Shown piece by piece: positions 13,421-26,454 of a DNA stretch of 64,000 nt. Origin of the DNA: Agelaius tricolor (lineage: Eukaryota; Chordata; Aves; Passeriformes; Icteridae); assembly GCA_023055355.1 (NCBI GenBank), contig JALJCS010000002.1, positions 76,031,001 to 76,095,000 of the forward strand, read 5' to 3'. How positions within the stretch are numbered: position 1 is the stretch's first letter; every line of letters begins with the position of its first letter. Made by a program: the position numbers and the translations under genes. The notes beneath the pieces are model-generated. The model made no database searches. It saw only the letters and a program-made list of their open reading frames with translations, and had not been told where the DNA came from.

Positions 13421-14204
13421 CCCCCTTCCTCTTTCAGAGGAAGAGGCAATGCTGTAGGGGTGCCCCAGGTGGTTTGCCACCTCTCCTGTTCCCAAGCACA
13501 TTTTGGACAGATGACAGGCTGACAGGGTCACAGTTATCATTCTCAGCAACTACAGTCCCCTCTTTCCTGAGCTACTGTAACAACAGCTTGTGAGTTCAGT
13601 TTCCTCAGTACGAAATAGCAACAAACATCCTCAAAAATCTAAATGTCATCTCTGTGGGTTCAGTGTACACTGAGGGATAGGACAAGCACACCATGTCACA
13701 AGGCAGAAGCTGGGAGACTGTGTTTTTTTAACAAACAGCTCTAAAGGTTACTTTCATTTTATTTTGGAAATCAGATAGAAGATAAATTAAATCAGATAAA
13801 TGAAATGTGATTTTTTTTCCTAAACTTCGGTTTAGACTGTAGCATTAAATCCATTAAACACCATTAGAGGGCACTTTTGTTACAATGCTGACAAATTCAC
13901 ATAAACTGAAAGGGCTTTTATGCAGTTTCCTGCAGCCTGAAAATACAACTCCTAACTTCCTTGCTGCCACAGACCTTATATGTCATATTGAATGAAACAG
14001 GTAAAAATTAATAAATGGAACCATTATCTTTCCTAGGAAGACATCACTGATCAGATGCAATTTCATGCAGATTGTTAAAAATGACAGGGCAGAGGCATAC
14101 CCAGGAAAGAGGAAAAGGGAGGCTAGAGAAATACAATGGATAAAGCAGTACAAATTGCAGTGAGTAGAATCACAGCTTTAATTCTCTGACATACTTCACT
14201 CTAA

Positions 14205-14235
14205 GCCTGTGTTTTTCACAGCCTGTGTTTTTCAA
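14205..14235. repeat. 16-base tandem duplication next to an exon
   Basis: The unit agcctgtgtttttcac/a is repeated twice back to back, ending about 10 bases from the donor of the 14245-14358 exon. It does not alter the donor. Confidence 0.75.
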
Positions 14236-14244
14236 ACTCATTAC

Positions 14245-14358
14245 CTGTGTTTTGGCGCCCGTGCTGTATAAAAGTGCTGTCCGTCCCATCGCTGCAGCAC
14301 TTGGTATGCAAAAGAAAAATGAAGGAATCACGTTGCTGAGGCCATGAGCCAAAAATTC
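14245..14358 (-). CDS. SLC26A7: SLC26A7 coding exon 8: substrate-site helix
   Basis: A 114-base, 38-codon phase-0 exon encodes residues 341-378. It reads [20 protein letters not shown] followed by [18 protein letters not shown]. In SLC26 proteins this is the helix-10 region. The arginine here (about residue 366, in MGRT) corresponds to the conserved positive residue of the anion site that reads S-R-S/T in several paralogues; Gly before it is as in mammalian SLC26A7. The G-x-x-N and S-x-G-x-K-T-Q motifs are family hallmarks. The acceptor is tttgcag and the donor gtaat. Confidence 0.96.
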
Positions 14359-16398
14359 CTGCAAAGTTGTTAAATAGAAGATGTTTTTTCCTATTGTGCT
14401 GTCATTTCAATGCCTCTTGCCAACAAAGGAGTCCCTATGCAAATATTAGCAATAATAAAGGATGGACAAATTTTTGAGGGAAAAAATCCCATAGGTACAT
14501 GACAAAGAGTTTCCCAACAGAATAGGTCTTCTCCCAACTCAGAACTAATGTGAATGATAGAGCTGTTGAACCAGATTCATCAAAAGCAGGAGGGATATTT
14601 TGTTCCCAGAATAAATGCTATTGTTAAGCTTTGAAGATTAAGTTCAACCAAAATATTTCCATCTTGATCCATGTCTGCTTTTTAACTGGCCAGAGCCCCA
14701 AGTACTGGTGTCTGGAAACTGTCCAGATCATTTCTGGTGCATGGCTCACCGGAAAAAGACGGCCACTGATTTCTTTTCCTTTAGAGCATGTTTTAGTGAA
14801 AGTGTAGTGGTGTGGTAGCCATACTTTATGCATGCTGCCCTTCATCACAAATGTATTTGATGTTTGTTCACAGTCAAAATGCAGACATGTCTGAACAAAG
14901 GATTCATAGAAGAAAAGGTGGAGAAGCCACTGTGTATGTGCAGCCTAAGAGCAGTGTTTTCTAAGGAAGTGTTCCACCATGGCCACCCAGCATCACAGAC
15001 TTTAAGGAGCAAGGTGGTCTGCTGAGGAAAATGTGTAGGAAAATGGTGCTGTATCCAGCCAGGAAAACAGCAGCTCATGAGTTTGTGTTCACAGCACAGA
15101 GCAGCACTCCCTTAAAGCTCACCCTGCAGCCTCACACCCCCACGGGCCCCTGTGCCCAGCACTATGCCTGTCCTTGAAGGCAGTGCAGCCACACCACCTC
15201 ACTGCTCTCCTCTCATGGAGGTTTTGCTCTTGTGATCCATTATTTGATGTGGACATAGACAGAGTTTCCAAGACTTCAGTAATGAACCTGTGTAAGGTAC
15301 AAGGCTTCCAAAGGTGCAGAAGGACACAGAGGTTGCTGCATTCCATGGAGTGCCTTGAAACAAAGCAGTGTGTCTCCCTGAAGCCTGAGCTGCACTAAGC
15401 TCAAAGCATTCTCCTTCTGCTCCATAGATGGCTCTGAAGCATCAATGGAAATTCATGGCCCAATGTATTCAAACTGAGAAATATTTTAAAGACCTGTATA
15501 GCCAAGAACGTTCCCACTGTGTTTTCCAATGGCATACAAGTTGTAAAGGGCAGGACCTGATGTAGCAAGACCAGCCTGTCAAGATAGAGTGTTCAAATAG
15601 ACCTCCAGCTGCAAAACAACTGTTCTTCATTCAACCCTATGCCATTTATCCCAAACCACTTAACAAACATAAAGGTGGAGGCAACATTTTCATCACACAG
15701 TACTAGTGCCAGTTATCTGAAATTGAGCCTTTCTTCCCACAGTGCTTGAATTAGCATCTCCATGGATTTGCAGCAGGCTTGGAGTTACCCACCCACCACG
15801 ACAAGCACTGTGGTAGTGTAGAGACTGCCCACTTTTATTTAAGCATGTCCTCTGCAAAATGGAACTCGGAACAAAAATCTCCTTTGGCTGTAAATCTGGC
15901 AGCACTCTCTGAACTCACCCAGCTTCTTAGATACAAATAAACCTTTCTTTCAGGTGAGACTTCTACTTTGCATAAATAAATAATTTGTTATTATAACATC
16001 AGGTAAGTCCTGGGACTATGAGTACCTGGTTTTGTTTCAGAATTGCTTTGTTTCATTTATGGTGGCTGATTTAACATCACAGCTTGTCTATAAGAGCTCA
16101 ACTGCCAGAGGAGAAGCTGTCTCATGTTAGAGGAGTGAAAAATGCATTAATACCCAAATGCTGCACTGAATGTAGCATTACAAAATTATCCTGAAGGATG
16201 ATCTTCCCCAAAAGAGCAGTTCAACCAATGAGGGAATTCTGCAGAGATAATTTAAACAAAACTTGGGTGTTACTGTAAACACTAGAAGCTGTTAGGATGC
16301 TATATGGAACATAACTTTTCCTACTGGATATTCATCTAGAACATTTTTCCTGAATGGTGATTTCAAGGCTCAGTGACACTAAGGAGAAAGAGCTTTAC
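14359..16398 (-). other. SLC26A7: SLC26A7 intron 7
   Basis: A 2.0 kb intron. The part from about 14650 to 15930 is visibly richer in G+C than the neighbouring introns, but I recognise no repeat family or exon there. Open frames in it (for example 14624-15398) share no motif with any family I know. Confidence 0.7.
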
Positions 16399-16546
16399 CT
16401 GGTTGTCATCCACAGTGTATTTAAACTTTTTAGCAGAGCCCTGAGCAAGAGCTAGTGAGGCTACATAACCAACCAGTGCCACTCCAAAAGCTTCAGTAAC
16501 TACTTCAGGCAGGACACTCATGGGTGGTGCTTTTGGTGATGGCAAC
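16399..16546 (-). CDS. SLC26A7: SLC26A7 coding exon 7
   Basis: A 148-base exon encodes the end of Gly291 through residue 340. A Pro-rich loop ([16 protein letters not shown]) leads into the helix [20 protein letters not shown] and the basic segment [12 protein letters not shown]. The E-A-F/x-x-x-x-x-G-Y region with A-K-K-F/x-Y is the family signature that precedes the N-Q-E-x-x-A-x-G-x-x-N motif in the next exon. The acceptor is tatag (phase 2/1 join) and the donor gtaaag. Confidence 0.96.
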
Positions 16547-18089
16547 CTATAAAAAATAAAGACAGTAATTTTTGAAAAACTTGATACGTAGTCTCTATAT
16601 ACCTGCAATTTATGTGAATACCACAGAAACAATCTCTGCAGGAACAGCTAATTTTTGTATTACTTGTAAACTTGTAAGGTGACATTTTGCAATATTTTAG
16701 ATTAATAAGATCTCTCTGTTGGGAACAGCAGAAGAGAATTTGTAGAAGATGAAACAGTTTCAGATGGAGTATTCAATTTGAAAACTTCAATTTGAGAAAT
16801 TATAAAGAGATGTTGATAAAATAACTCCACAACTGATAAATAAAATTAGCAATCATTCACTAATTTTGTAATGTTCAGAGAAGAGACTACTGTATGTTTT
16901 CTCCTTTTTTAATATCGTTGGCTTTCCTGTAAAGTTAAATTAAAATCTTTAAAAATTTTGTATTCCCATAGGTTACTGACAATACAGACATTTATTCCAT
17001 CTAATGGGGATTGCAATAAAACTACTCAAGTTATGAACCAAATCACCACAGATTGTCTCTGAACTCTTCGAAAAGACTTTGGTCTTTCCAGAGCACAAAT
17101 CACACCATCTGAAAACCAAATTGTGCTCTTAAAGTTTCTGATGCTCTCCACTGACAAGGCAGTTAGATATTTTGGATAAATTCCTAAAAATATGCAGGAA
17201 TTATTCAGGCTCTGCTTCTGTTTTTCAACACTACTTATATGAGGTTAGACAGAAAATAAATTCCTGATTAAATTTGCACAAATACAGTTGACTTGTTCAT
17301 TACACATAGAAGGGGCACACTTAGCCATGTTTTAGTCTCAGATTCATAGCATGCTCTAAATACTTAGAAACTGTATTCTTTGTATTCTTTCTCAGAAATG
17401 TCCCTTATTTCATCTCTTTCAGTGCAAGCTGCCACAATGCACTCATGCTCTCTTGGACTCGTACTTTGTGAAATTTAGGGAAACCCTCCTATATCCAAGC
17501 AGGAGTGTACACAACAGCTGTGCTCTTCCATACCAACCTGTAGCATGTGAACATTTTCTCTGACATTTAATCTAATTTCTCTTTCTAGAAAATTATATTG
17601 AAATTTTTTTGCCTTCTTTTCAAGGTCATGGAGGAAAGTGTATAATTAACTACAGTAAAAATGTTCTTTTCTAGATTAAGCATAATTAAATCTTTCACAT
17701 TTTCTCAGAAACTGCATTTTCTAAAATTACTATATGGGTGGAGAATATTCTGCTGCAATAACCCAACCCAACCCTCAAAAAGCAGGTTGCAATAATCTTG
17801 TAAAGAGCGTCCTGCCATCCTGTCATACATCATAAAGTACTTAGTACCTACTTTTTATTCCATAAAGCAATAAAAAGCTATGAAAATGCATAGGGATGCA
17901 TTTTTTGATGATATCTATGCACATATAACTTGTTAACATGGGATTGAGTTGTAAGAGAGTGTTTCAGGAGACAGAAAAAAACAAAATAGATTTTTACCAT
18001 TTCTTATTTCAGAAACTCCTTTGACCTTTTCAGAGACTGTTCTCAGAAATAGAAGTGTTTAAAAGCCACAAGCTATAAACCCACATTAC
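16547..18089 (-). other. SLC26A7: SLC26A7 intron 6
   Basis: A 1.5 kb AT-rich intron with nothing recognisable beyond short homopolymer runs. Confidence 0.8.
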
Positions 18090-18172
18090 CCTTTAGGAAT
18101 ATTTCCCACAACTTCTATCCCGTAGACGTATTCCATATCAGCACAGTAGCAAGCAATGGATGTAGCAATTAT
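18090..18172 (-). CDS. SLC26A7: SLC26A7 coding exon 6
   Basis: An 83-base exon encodes residues 264-290 plus two bases of Gly291: IIATSIACYCADMEYVYGIE then VVGNIPK. It is a short hydrophobic strand/helix followed by the loop with the family V-V-G-x-I-P-x-G motif. The acceptor is caatag and the donor gtaatg. The two cysteines in ACYC are as in mammalian SLC26A7. Confidence 0.95.
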
Positions 18173-18311
18173 CTATTGATTCAAACAGAAAAAGATGTTA
18201 CATTTCTGTTGCTTCTGACATGGTCCCTATTATTGCCATACCTAAGCATATGGCACTGTTCATACATTTATCCTTAGATCAATCCAGTAAAACAGGAAAG
18301 TATTATCATGG

Positions 18312-18390
18312 TGGGGTTTTTTTTTTTTTGTTTGGTTTTTTTTTGTTTTGTTTTTTGTTTTTTGTTTTTGTTTTGTTTTTTTTTTTTTTG
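18312..18390. repeat. T-rich (T)nG low-complexity tract
   Basis: About 75 bases are almost entirely T with single or double G interruptions. It translates as Phe/Leu/Val strings on the plus strand; no coding meaning. Confidence 0.95.
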
Positions 18391-18697
18391 CAAATGTGTG
18401 AGAGTCAAAAGAAGCTAAGATTTGGACACAATAGTGGTGTGAGACTATAGTGCAGTTTGTACATTCTGTGTTAATGAAAGAGCTTTGTATGGCTCTCTAT
18501 AAAGCCTCAGGATCCTTGGCAATCAGTGTTCAAAGTCCCTCTGTTCAGCACCTGCCCCAGAGCACTGCCATTCATCTAAGCAGCTTAAAGCATGAATTCA
18601 TAATTTAGGTGTTCCTGACAATCTGATCCAGCTGATGTTCTTTGAGCACATCTAATCCAGACTAGCAGTGTTGACTTCAGCACAGAACACAGCAGAA

Positions 18698-18732
18698 GAT
18701 GTTCTTGTTTTTATGTTCTTGTTTTTATGTTC
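18698..18732. repeat. 14-base tandem repeat
   Basis: The unit atgttcttgttttt is present twice in tandem, followed by a partial third copy. Confidence 0.85.
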
Positions 18733-19598
18733 TAGCAGGTACAAATCTTGCAGAGTGAGTATAAAGTTTGACCCTGAGGAGATTCCATCTAATTTCCTGT
18801 ATTTCAAATGAGATGAACACACTATTCCCAATAGAACAGGGCTCCAGGCTGCAATCCTTAGTTTGCTGGTACGTTTTATCCAATATTTTTAAAAAGGTAA
18901 CACTGAGACCAGGACCACACTACCTCCTTTTCCAGTATTTTGCCCTTGTTTTTTTTCCAGCAACAGAAGAGTAATTGCAGTAATGCACTCTGAAAACGAG
19001 CTGTCCTTCATACTTTGCATTTTCTTTTAGAGCTTTAGAGAAAAACAGAAACTTTCTAATGGTAATCTGGTGCTGATCATTTGACTACAGCTTAATCCTT
19101 AAAGCAGGGGTTTATAATGCAACTGCTAATTTTAATTTACTTAAAAGAAAACTAAAAACTGTTAAAAGAAGACATGTTAGTAAATTGACAGAAAGCAATA
19201 GCATAGCTATTTAACTTTGCTATAGATAAATCACAAGCAACATCTAAGGCACAACTACCCAGCACAAGACTTGCTTGGAGATACAATATGCCAGTTACTT
19301 TTTATTTTCTATTTGAAACTTCTTATACTTTAACATTCTAGGCTTTATGTTCTTGTGATTATGTAAAAAGTAGTAAACATATGAAAAATATTATACAAAT
19401 TGGGAGCTTATTTTTTCTTTCTTAATTATTAAGCCAAACTGTTTCCTGTTTTTACAATTAACTTACAGCCATGAAAATCAGCTGTTTAATAAGTGGCAGG
19501 TGTGGGTGTGGGTAACTACAGACAGCACAGTAAACTTCAGCAGATTGAGCCACTGAAAGCTTTGTAAGAAAAAGCCTGATATATAATTTTGTACTTAC

Positions 19599-19751
19599 CA
19601 AAAGCAGATCGATGGGAAGAACAACTTTAATATTTCTGTGAAATTTCTCATTCAGTTCTTTAACAAGAACAAGTACCACAATGCTCAGCAAGGAGAGAAG
19701 TAATGCCTCCAACTGAACTGATCTGATATTCTCAAACACATAGGCATAAAT
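19599..19751 (-). CDS. SLC26A7: SLC26A7 coding exon 5
   Basis: A 153-base, 51-codon phase-0 exon encodes residues 213-263. It starts [20 protein letters not shown], then a hydrophobic helix ([10 protein letters not shown]), a charged loop [16 protein letters not shown] and IDLLL. The K-E-L-N-x-x-F/K-x-K/R loop followed by P-I/V-x-L/D is a SLC26 family feature between membrane segments. The acceptor is actgtag and the donor gtaagt. Confidence 0.96.
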
Positions 19752-20193
19752 CTACAGTGAACAGCAAATAAAAATATCACAGATCAAAAAATATATTCTG
19801 GATCACATGCTGTGGCATCTTCTCACAACTTCAGACAGATAATGAGTGAGACCTGAATCAACACTGCAGGAGCTGAGTCATTGGACAAGTTTTTGGCCTG
19901 TATTTTAGATTTTACAAAGAAGAAAATCACCAATTTACCACTCTTATGGACTTTTGAAAACTTAAAAAGAAATGCAATTAATATTCGTATATATTAATTT
20001 ACAAATTTCTATTAGTAGAAGCAAGCTATAAAATTCAAATAAATGTGATATGTTTCCTTTTTCAGTCTCATTAAGTTCAGTGAGGTAAATGAGTGTCACA
20101 TAAAAATGTTGGGAAAAGTTTCTTGCACAAAGGTTTATTTGTAGTGGCCATAGTATTTAACATCCACCAATGCTAGTATAGAAAGTTATTTCT

Positions 20194-20264
20194 GAAAAAG
20201 AAAAAGAAAGGACAGAAAAGAGGAGAAAAGAGAAGGAGAGAAAAAAAGAAAAGGGAAAGAAAAA
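20194..20264. repeat. Purine-rich (GA) low-complexity tract
   Basis: About 70 bases are almost entirely A and G on the plus strand (one C near 20213), as irregular GAAA/GGA units. Confidence 0.9.
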
Positions 20265-21726
20265 TGTAGTAGTGGCTGGATGGGAAGAGATGCAACAGGA
20301 ACCTTCAAGATGAGCATCCCCTTTAGGGCATCCTCTGCAGCCTGTGGGTCATTTTTCCAGAGTAACTTTTTCCCAGAGTAATTTCAGCAGGGCATCCTCA
20401 GCCCCCCCTTTGGTTGCCCTTGCCCCTTACACAGTGCTCCATGGAGCATGCTTTGGTCAGGTCCAGGTGCTGCACACACTAAATAGTTGCCAAGCTTGCA
20501 TACATATGCTACTGGTTATTTAAACAACTGAAGTTATCTGCTTAGCCCTGTTTGTTCCTTTTCCACTCACTGCAGAGTTAAGAGGGAAAGAGGACACCAG
20601 GCCAGAGCTATGGAGCTCAGTTTTTCAGCAGTTAATATGTGCTGCAATCAGCTGTAAAACAGATTAGAAAAATGTGGTTGGATCTGTGATGAATAAAGGA
20701 AATATGGTGCTGAATTATAAGGAACATGCAGAACAGAAATACAGAACAGGAACAGAATGACCAATGGTGAGGAGAAACAGAGGTCTTGGGTGATTAATAC
20801 CATCTTGTAAGTAACAGGCTCAGGACAATGCAGTTCCCTTTGCACCAGCACAGATGACACAGTGAACTGTAATTTTTGCTGTGTACTGAATTTGTGGGTT
20901 CAGGAAATAAGGCATAATTCAGTATGGTAGTACATTAACAGAAAGCAATGAAAAAATTACAAGTTTGCTGTAAAAGAAGGGGTGAAGAAAGTTAGAGAGA
21001 CCATCTATCCTGATAAAGAAATCATGAGATCTCATCACAATTTAATTTTGGACCTCATGAAGAAAAGCAATATTGCCTGAAAGAACAGCAAGCCATAAAA
21101 ATGGATACAATACACATGTTTACTAAAGCTGTAAGAGAAAAAACAAGATAGGCTCGGTCCCTTGAGTTCTGCATTTAAATTCTGGGAACTATTGTGCATA
21201 CTGAAATATAAACCATGGAGAGAACAGAAGGGAAGATTAGGATGTAGATTTAGACACCATCACAAATAATTTTTTTTTTAAACCCCAACATAAAGGATAA
21301 TAAAATAAAGCAAGTGAAGCTTGAAATAATAATAGCAGTACTAAAAAGTAGGTGTTTTCTCTGGCAATGACTAAGACGACCACTAAACTAAATCAAAAGT
21401 GACACTTGTAGTTTTGTCAAAATAAAGATTAATAATTTTCTGTTCCAGAGAACTTATTCTCAAATACATGTAAAATGCTAACAAGTTTTGACAGTTTGGA
21501 AGTCAAATTCATAAATTTATATTGGACAGGGAAAAATACTAGAAAAATTATCTTAGGAAAGAACTCTGTTTTAGCAGAAAGGTAGTCAATATGATGATAG
21601 AATTTATTTCTACTGTTCTGATTCTGTCACTCATTAAAGAAGTGATGCTCATATTGAAGAATGAGTCAATTGAAATGATTTCCTGATTTTTTTCTCTCTG
21701 AAGATATTTTCATAATCTAGAAAGGG

Positions 21727-21784
21727 AAAAAAACCCAACCTAAATATGGTTTAAGAAAAAAACCCAACCTAAATATGGTTTAAG
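21727..21784. repeat. 29-base tandem duplication
   Basis: Two adjacent, essentially identical copies contain acccaacctaaatatggttt, with a period of 29. Lack of divergence suggests a recent duplication. Confidence 0.92.
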
Positions 21785-22886
21785 AAAGGTAACTTTCCTC
21801 ATAAAGAGCCAATGTAGCCCTTGGAGTTTCAATAAAGGATGCACAATATTACCCAGTACAAACATTTCTCAGAAACCAGGAAAATATTTTAAAGTCAACT
21901 TGGTTAAGTAATATGATCTAGATATGTCTCAAATCTGAAGAATGGCAATTAAACCACAGTTTTTAGCCACATATTGCCCCACTGTAATCAGAAAATATGT
22001 GGATTGTGTCTTGAGTGGCTTGGGACTAGATCTGTACCCATAATTTTCCAAGAATGCATTTTCAAGAGGACACAGGACTTGGCTCTGTGCCCAAACAGAA
22101 GCTGTGATTAATTAACACAAAGGAGGCAATCTGAAAACTGAGCCCACGAACTCACCAAAGACTGAGCTAGATCTAAAATGAAGAGGCAAGAAAAGGGAAG
22201 AAATTGTTTGATTCCTACTTGCTGAAGTCAGAAAGATGGGATTTATTTTGAAATGAATGCTGGCTATTAAAGTGTCAGCATTAGCTATCTGTATTCATGG
22301 CATCAAATCTAATTTTCCAAGACAAAGTGAGACAAAATACTGAGTGAATAAATAAAATTTTAGTGAAGAAATATACACAGGCTTCAAGAATTTTTGTCTT
22401 TCAAATTGAATAAAAAAGGCATTTCCATTTAATTTTAAAAATATATGGCCAAATCTTGTAAACCTCTGCCATAGGTTTTTCAGATTTTGCAACAAAATCT
22501 TTATATGAACTGCCTAGTACTAAACTTGGTGTTTCTTTGAAGTCATACCCTTCTGTATGCAGTCTACATCAGCCAATAAATGAAAAATAATGGAACTACC
22601 AATAAATACTCTGTAGCTCATTCAAATTCAGTAGCCCAAACAGCCCTATCCCCAAAGTGTCTGTAGCACACCAAAACAATTCTGGCAGTAATGCATTAGT
22701 ATTAAATTAATTACTGCATTAGACTAAGGAGCTTCCACTCTTCTGACTAGTTGGTTCCTGGGTAACCCTTTTCTGAAAACCTAAAACCACTCAATTCATG
22801 GTATGACCAGTGAAATGAGGAGACCCTTTCACAAGAAAGAAAGAGCATGTGGCTCTTAGCAGGAATGTAATTACATACCACAGACA

Positions 22887-22934
22887 TCTCTTTAAACTGT
22901 ACATTGTTTATCTCTTTAAATTTTACATTGTATT
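22887..22934. repeat. Diverged 24-base tandem duplication
   Basis: The units tctctttaaactgtacattg and tctctttaaattttacattg follow one another with period 24 and a few substitutions. Confidence 0.75.
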
Positions 22935-25900
22935 CTGTCCAGTCAGTTACTGTACTCATCCAAGATCAAACTATAAATCCTGAATCTAAATACATAAACC
23001 TCAAGCTTCCAACAGCATTGGCATCTGATTCAAAAGAAGTATTTACAAATATTTTAATCAGAAATGTAATTTGGAAATTATGCAGCAAAATTTATCTTGA
23101 TATTGCAGTGTATGAAGCAATCTTTTTCATTCTATAATTTAAAATATTTTAAAAATCAGCAATGATATATTAATTGAGCTGTTTGTCTCTTGTGTTTTTA
23201 GTTTCATTGCTAGTTTTGTGTAAATATTCTTAATAGAACCTATGTAAGAATATTATGAGCAATCAGTGGCCTTTTTTCTAATCAATGCAAATTTTGACCT
23301 AAGTGAAACAAAAACTATTTGAGCTTTGCACATATATATACTGACACTGAATGTTCCTTTTCTCATGGGAAACCATCAGTTTTGAGGTGATATTGAACAT
23401 TGGAATGATTTATATTCTAGAATGGGTGTGTATTTGGATGTATTAATGAAATGCTCTGAGTTTTTTTTTTAATGCCTACGTGAAACCCAAAAAAATTAGC
23501 TCTAAAATATGTATAGAGGCTGAAGCAAACAAAGGAATTAAAGGAACATGTAATTTAAGACAATACCTTTTAAGAGTAATTAATTTCATTTTCAAAAAAA
23601 TTTCATTCTGATATTTTTTAGATATGTCACACTGGAGGGAAAATGTACAGGCAAATACAGTAAACTGTAGAGGTAGCTGGGGGAAAAAAGGGTGAAAAGA
23701 AAGAACTGATAGCAGAATGTGAATGTTTGGGGTTTTTTTTCAGATTTGCAGCAAAACCACACAAGGATTTTGCAACACAGCCACAGAAGACCCCATTTTG
23801 CAAAGCAAGTTTCTTACATTACAGCTCATTTTGCAGTGTTTTATTTTCTCAGAAACATGTAGAAAGAGAAATATATCTATACACAAATAAGGGGGAAGTA
23901 CAAGTATGTTCTTTCATTTTCAGATGCTGAGTAAAACTTGATGACACTTTTCCCTTGTAAAGTTAGATCTCACATGCATTATTCCCTCACTGTTTTTCTT
24001 CTTCACCTTCACTTTTCCTTTTCAATTTGCAAAATACCAGCTAATGCTGCACTATGGAGTTCAATTGAAATGTGACAAGCTATGTACAGGGAAAACAAAA
24101 TTTATTGTTACATAACCTGTGTGTAAACACAGAAATACCACAGGCTCAGGGCCAGTGTACAAGATTTGTTCTCCATATGCAAAGTTCCTTCCTATGTATT
24201 TAACCATGATCTCACATGCTATAAAGAATTCATTTCACTGGCTTGCTATGCTTGCAACTCTCCTATCACACTTTATTAAACATTCTTATTCTTGCTTTGC
24301 CAACCCAAAGGCTGCCTGAGGCAAAGCAATTGGTTTTGTGAGTGGGAGGTGTTTTGGAGTGGACAAAGAAAAAAAATTTAACAAAAGCACCAGTCATTGG
24401 ATTTTGAGAATTTGAAGTGAAGAACGTGTCCAGAGAGACATGCCAAAGTTGCCTTTCACTCTCTAGATACATGTGCAAAATACCTTATATCTAATTAATA
24501 TAATTTTCACATGAAACTACAACCACAGAAGAAAAATATTGTTTAAGTCTAGCTCTGGTATTTTGACAGAGATATTGAGATATTGGACCTTCTTAAGGCA
24601 ATTCATAAGTCTGAACAGACACCAGAAATATTAAAAGATTTAAATAGTAAAATTGCCCCTTTTTTATCATTCTTTCAAGTTGTACAGAGTAGATTTTTTT
24701 TTGGTCATTTACTTTCACACAACTTACAGAGCAATTCAGTATCTTAAAAAAAAAACAGGAGTTTTTCTCTGGAATATCTTCAAAGGGGTTTGATTTCAAA
24801 AGAGAAGAGAAAGGCAAAGAACTTTTTTCAAATGCATTAAAAATACAAGGGATAAGGGAATAGATTTCCTTCAAAGCATTTGAATGACCTCATTTATGAT
24901 ATCATCAGCACACCAAGGTGGAAATATTTCTTCATATCACTGCTGTTCTTTATTATTGCTCATAATGTGTATTTTGATTATGCCTTGGCTGCAGTACTTA
25001 ACACCAGTCATCTCTACAAGATGACAATATTCCTATATGTAAGTATAGTCTCCATGGAAACGCCACAAAAAGGAGACTTTTCACATTTTATATTAAGAAT
25101 CATTTATGAAAAGGTTTTTAAATAATGAAAAAAAAAGAAGAACCATTTTTAATAGTCTAATAAGCCAACTGATCACTCATAAAAATAGCTATGACACTTT
25201 TAGGTATATCTGTACAAGATAAATGGATAAATTACTTGTGCTTATTACATGCTCCTAATTTTCATTAATGAATTGTTCCTGCAAAAAACTTAAGAAATGT
25301 ATTATCCATATGAAAAGCTATCAAATTTATAAAAGACTACGAAAAAACATTCTAAAAAGCAACATCTTCTAATCAAGATTTCACATTAACAAATTTTCCA
25401 AATAATAAGAAAAAATAAAGCACATAGTAGGGTACAAAGACATAGTCAGTGCTTTTAAATAAGGTGTCCTAATTTATTGGCTGCCTAGATGAAGTCTCAC
25501 TATCAGTGCAATGTACATATCACCTCAGCAAGTAAATACAGTTTTATTATGAGCAAAATATCATTTTGACAGGCACTGTTGTAACATTAATAATGCCAAA
25601 AGATTATGCTCACAGCACTGAAACTCAGGGCTTGCTGGAATAAGTTACCATCAAGAATATGTTTGTGACTCTGTAATAAGATTATTCAGCTTTGCTCTTT
25701 AAGGTATTGGCCAAAAATATGTACATTCCAAGGGCTGTAAGCACGGCACTGGTGGTGGGGCATCACCTCCTGGCCCTGCCCAAACCAGCCAGGTGGGGAC
25801 GTGTCCCTGAGCAGGCCAGGTGCTGTAACAGCAACACCCACTGTGGGGCTGAGGTGGGGAACAAAGGGTGGTCAGTCATCCCCTGACAGCCTTGGAACAT

Positions 25901-26179
25901 TCCCTGCCTCAGCTGGGGCCCAAGTAGAACAGCACCATTGTTGCCGAAGTTTTGGAAACAATTTCCAAATGTTTTGGAAACTCCAGTAGTTGCCAGCGTG
26001 GGTTATGGCCAGGATGGAAACCAACTATGACTAAAGCAAATCACCTTGTGACCCTGCACACAACAGTCCTAAGTGAGGCCTTCTGAGCTCTTCTGAGCTC
26101 TCCTTCTCTGTGGGGCACATCTCAGAGCTTGGGAATCCTCAAGTTTGCGATACTCAAAAGACCATCACAGCGAGACCTG

Positions 26180-26414
26180 AGCTGATACACACACACACAC
26201 CTGCACCCAGACTCCTTGAGGTGCAACCCCTGAGCTGATACACACACACACACACACCTGCACCCAGACTCCTTGAGGTGCAACCCCTGAGCTGATACAC
26301 ACACACACACACACACCTGCACACAGACTCCTTGAGGTGCAACCCCTGGGCTGATACACACACACACACACACACACCTGCACACAGACTCCTTGAGGTA
26401 CAACCCCTGGGCTG

Positions 26415-26454
<40 letters not shown>

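Larger units (their letters stand above)
10983..14244 (-). other. SLC26A7: SLC26A7 intron 8
   Basis: A 3.3 kb intron with a CR1 LINE fragment on the minus strand (13086-13420) and two small tandem duplications (11845-11883 and about 14205-14235). No other exon is supported. Confidence 0.8.
18173..19598 (-). other. SLC26A7: SLC26A7 intron 5
   Basis: A 1.4 kb intron with a T/G low-complexity tract (18312-18390) and a 14-base tandem repeat near 18698-18732. Confidence 0.8.

Noticed and set aside
13175..13549. 124-codon minus-strand gene
   Set aside because: It is the truncated end of CR1 ORF2 plus unrelated sequence, not a host gene.
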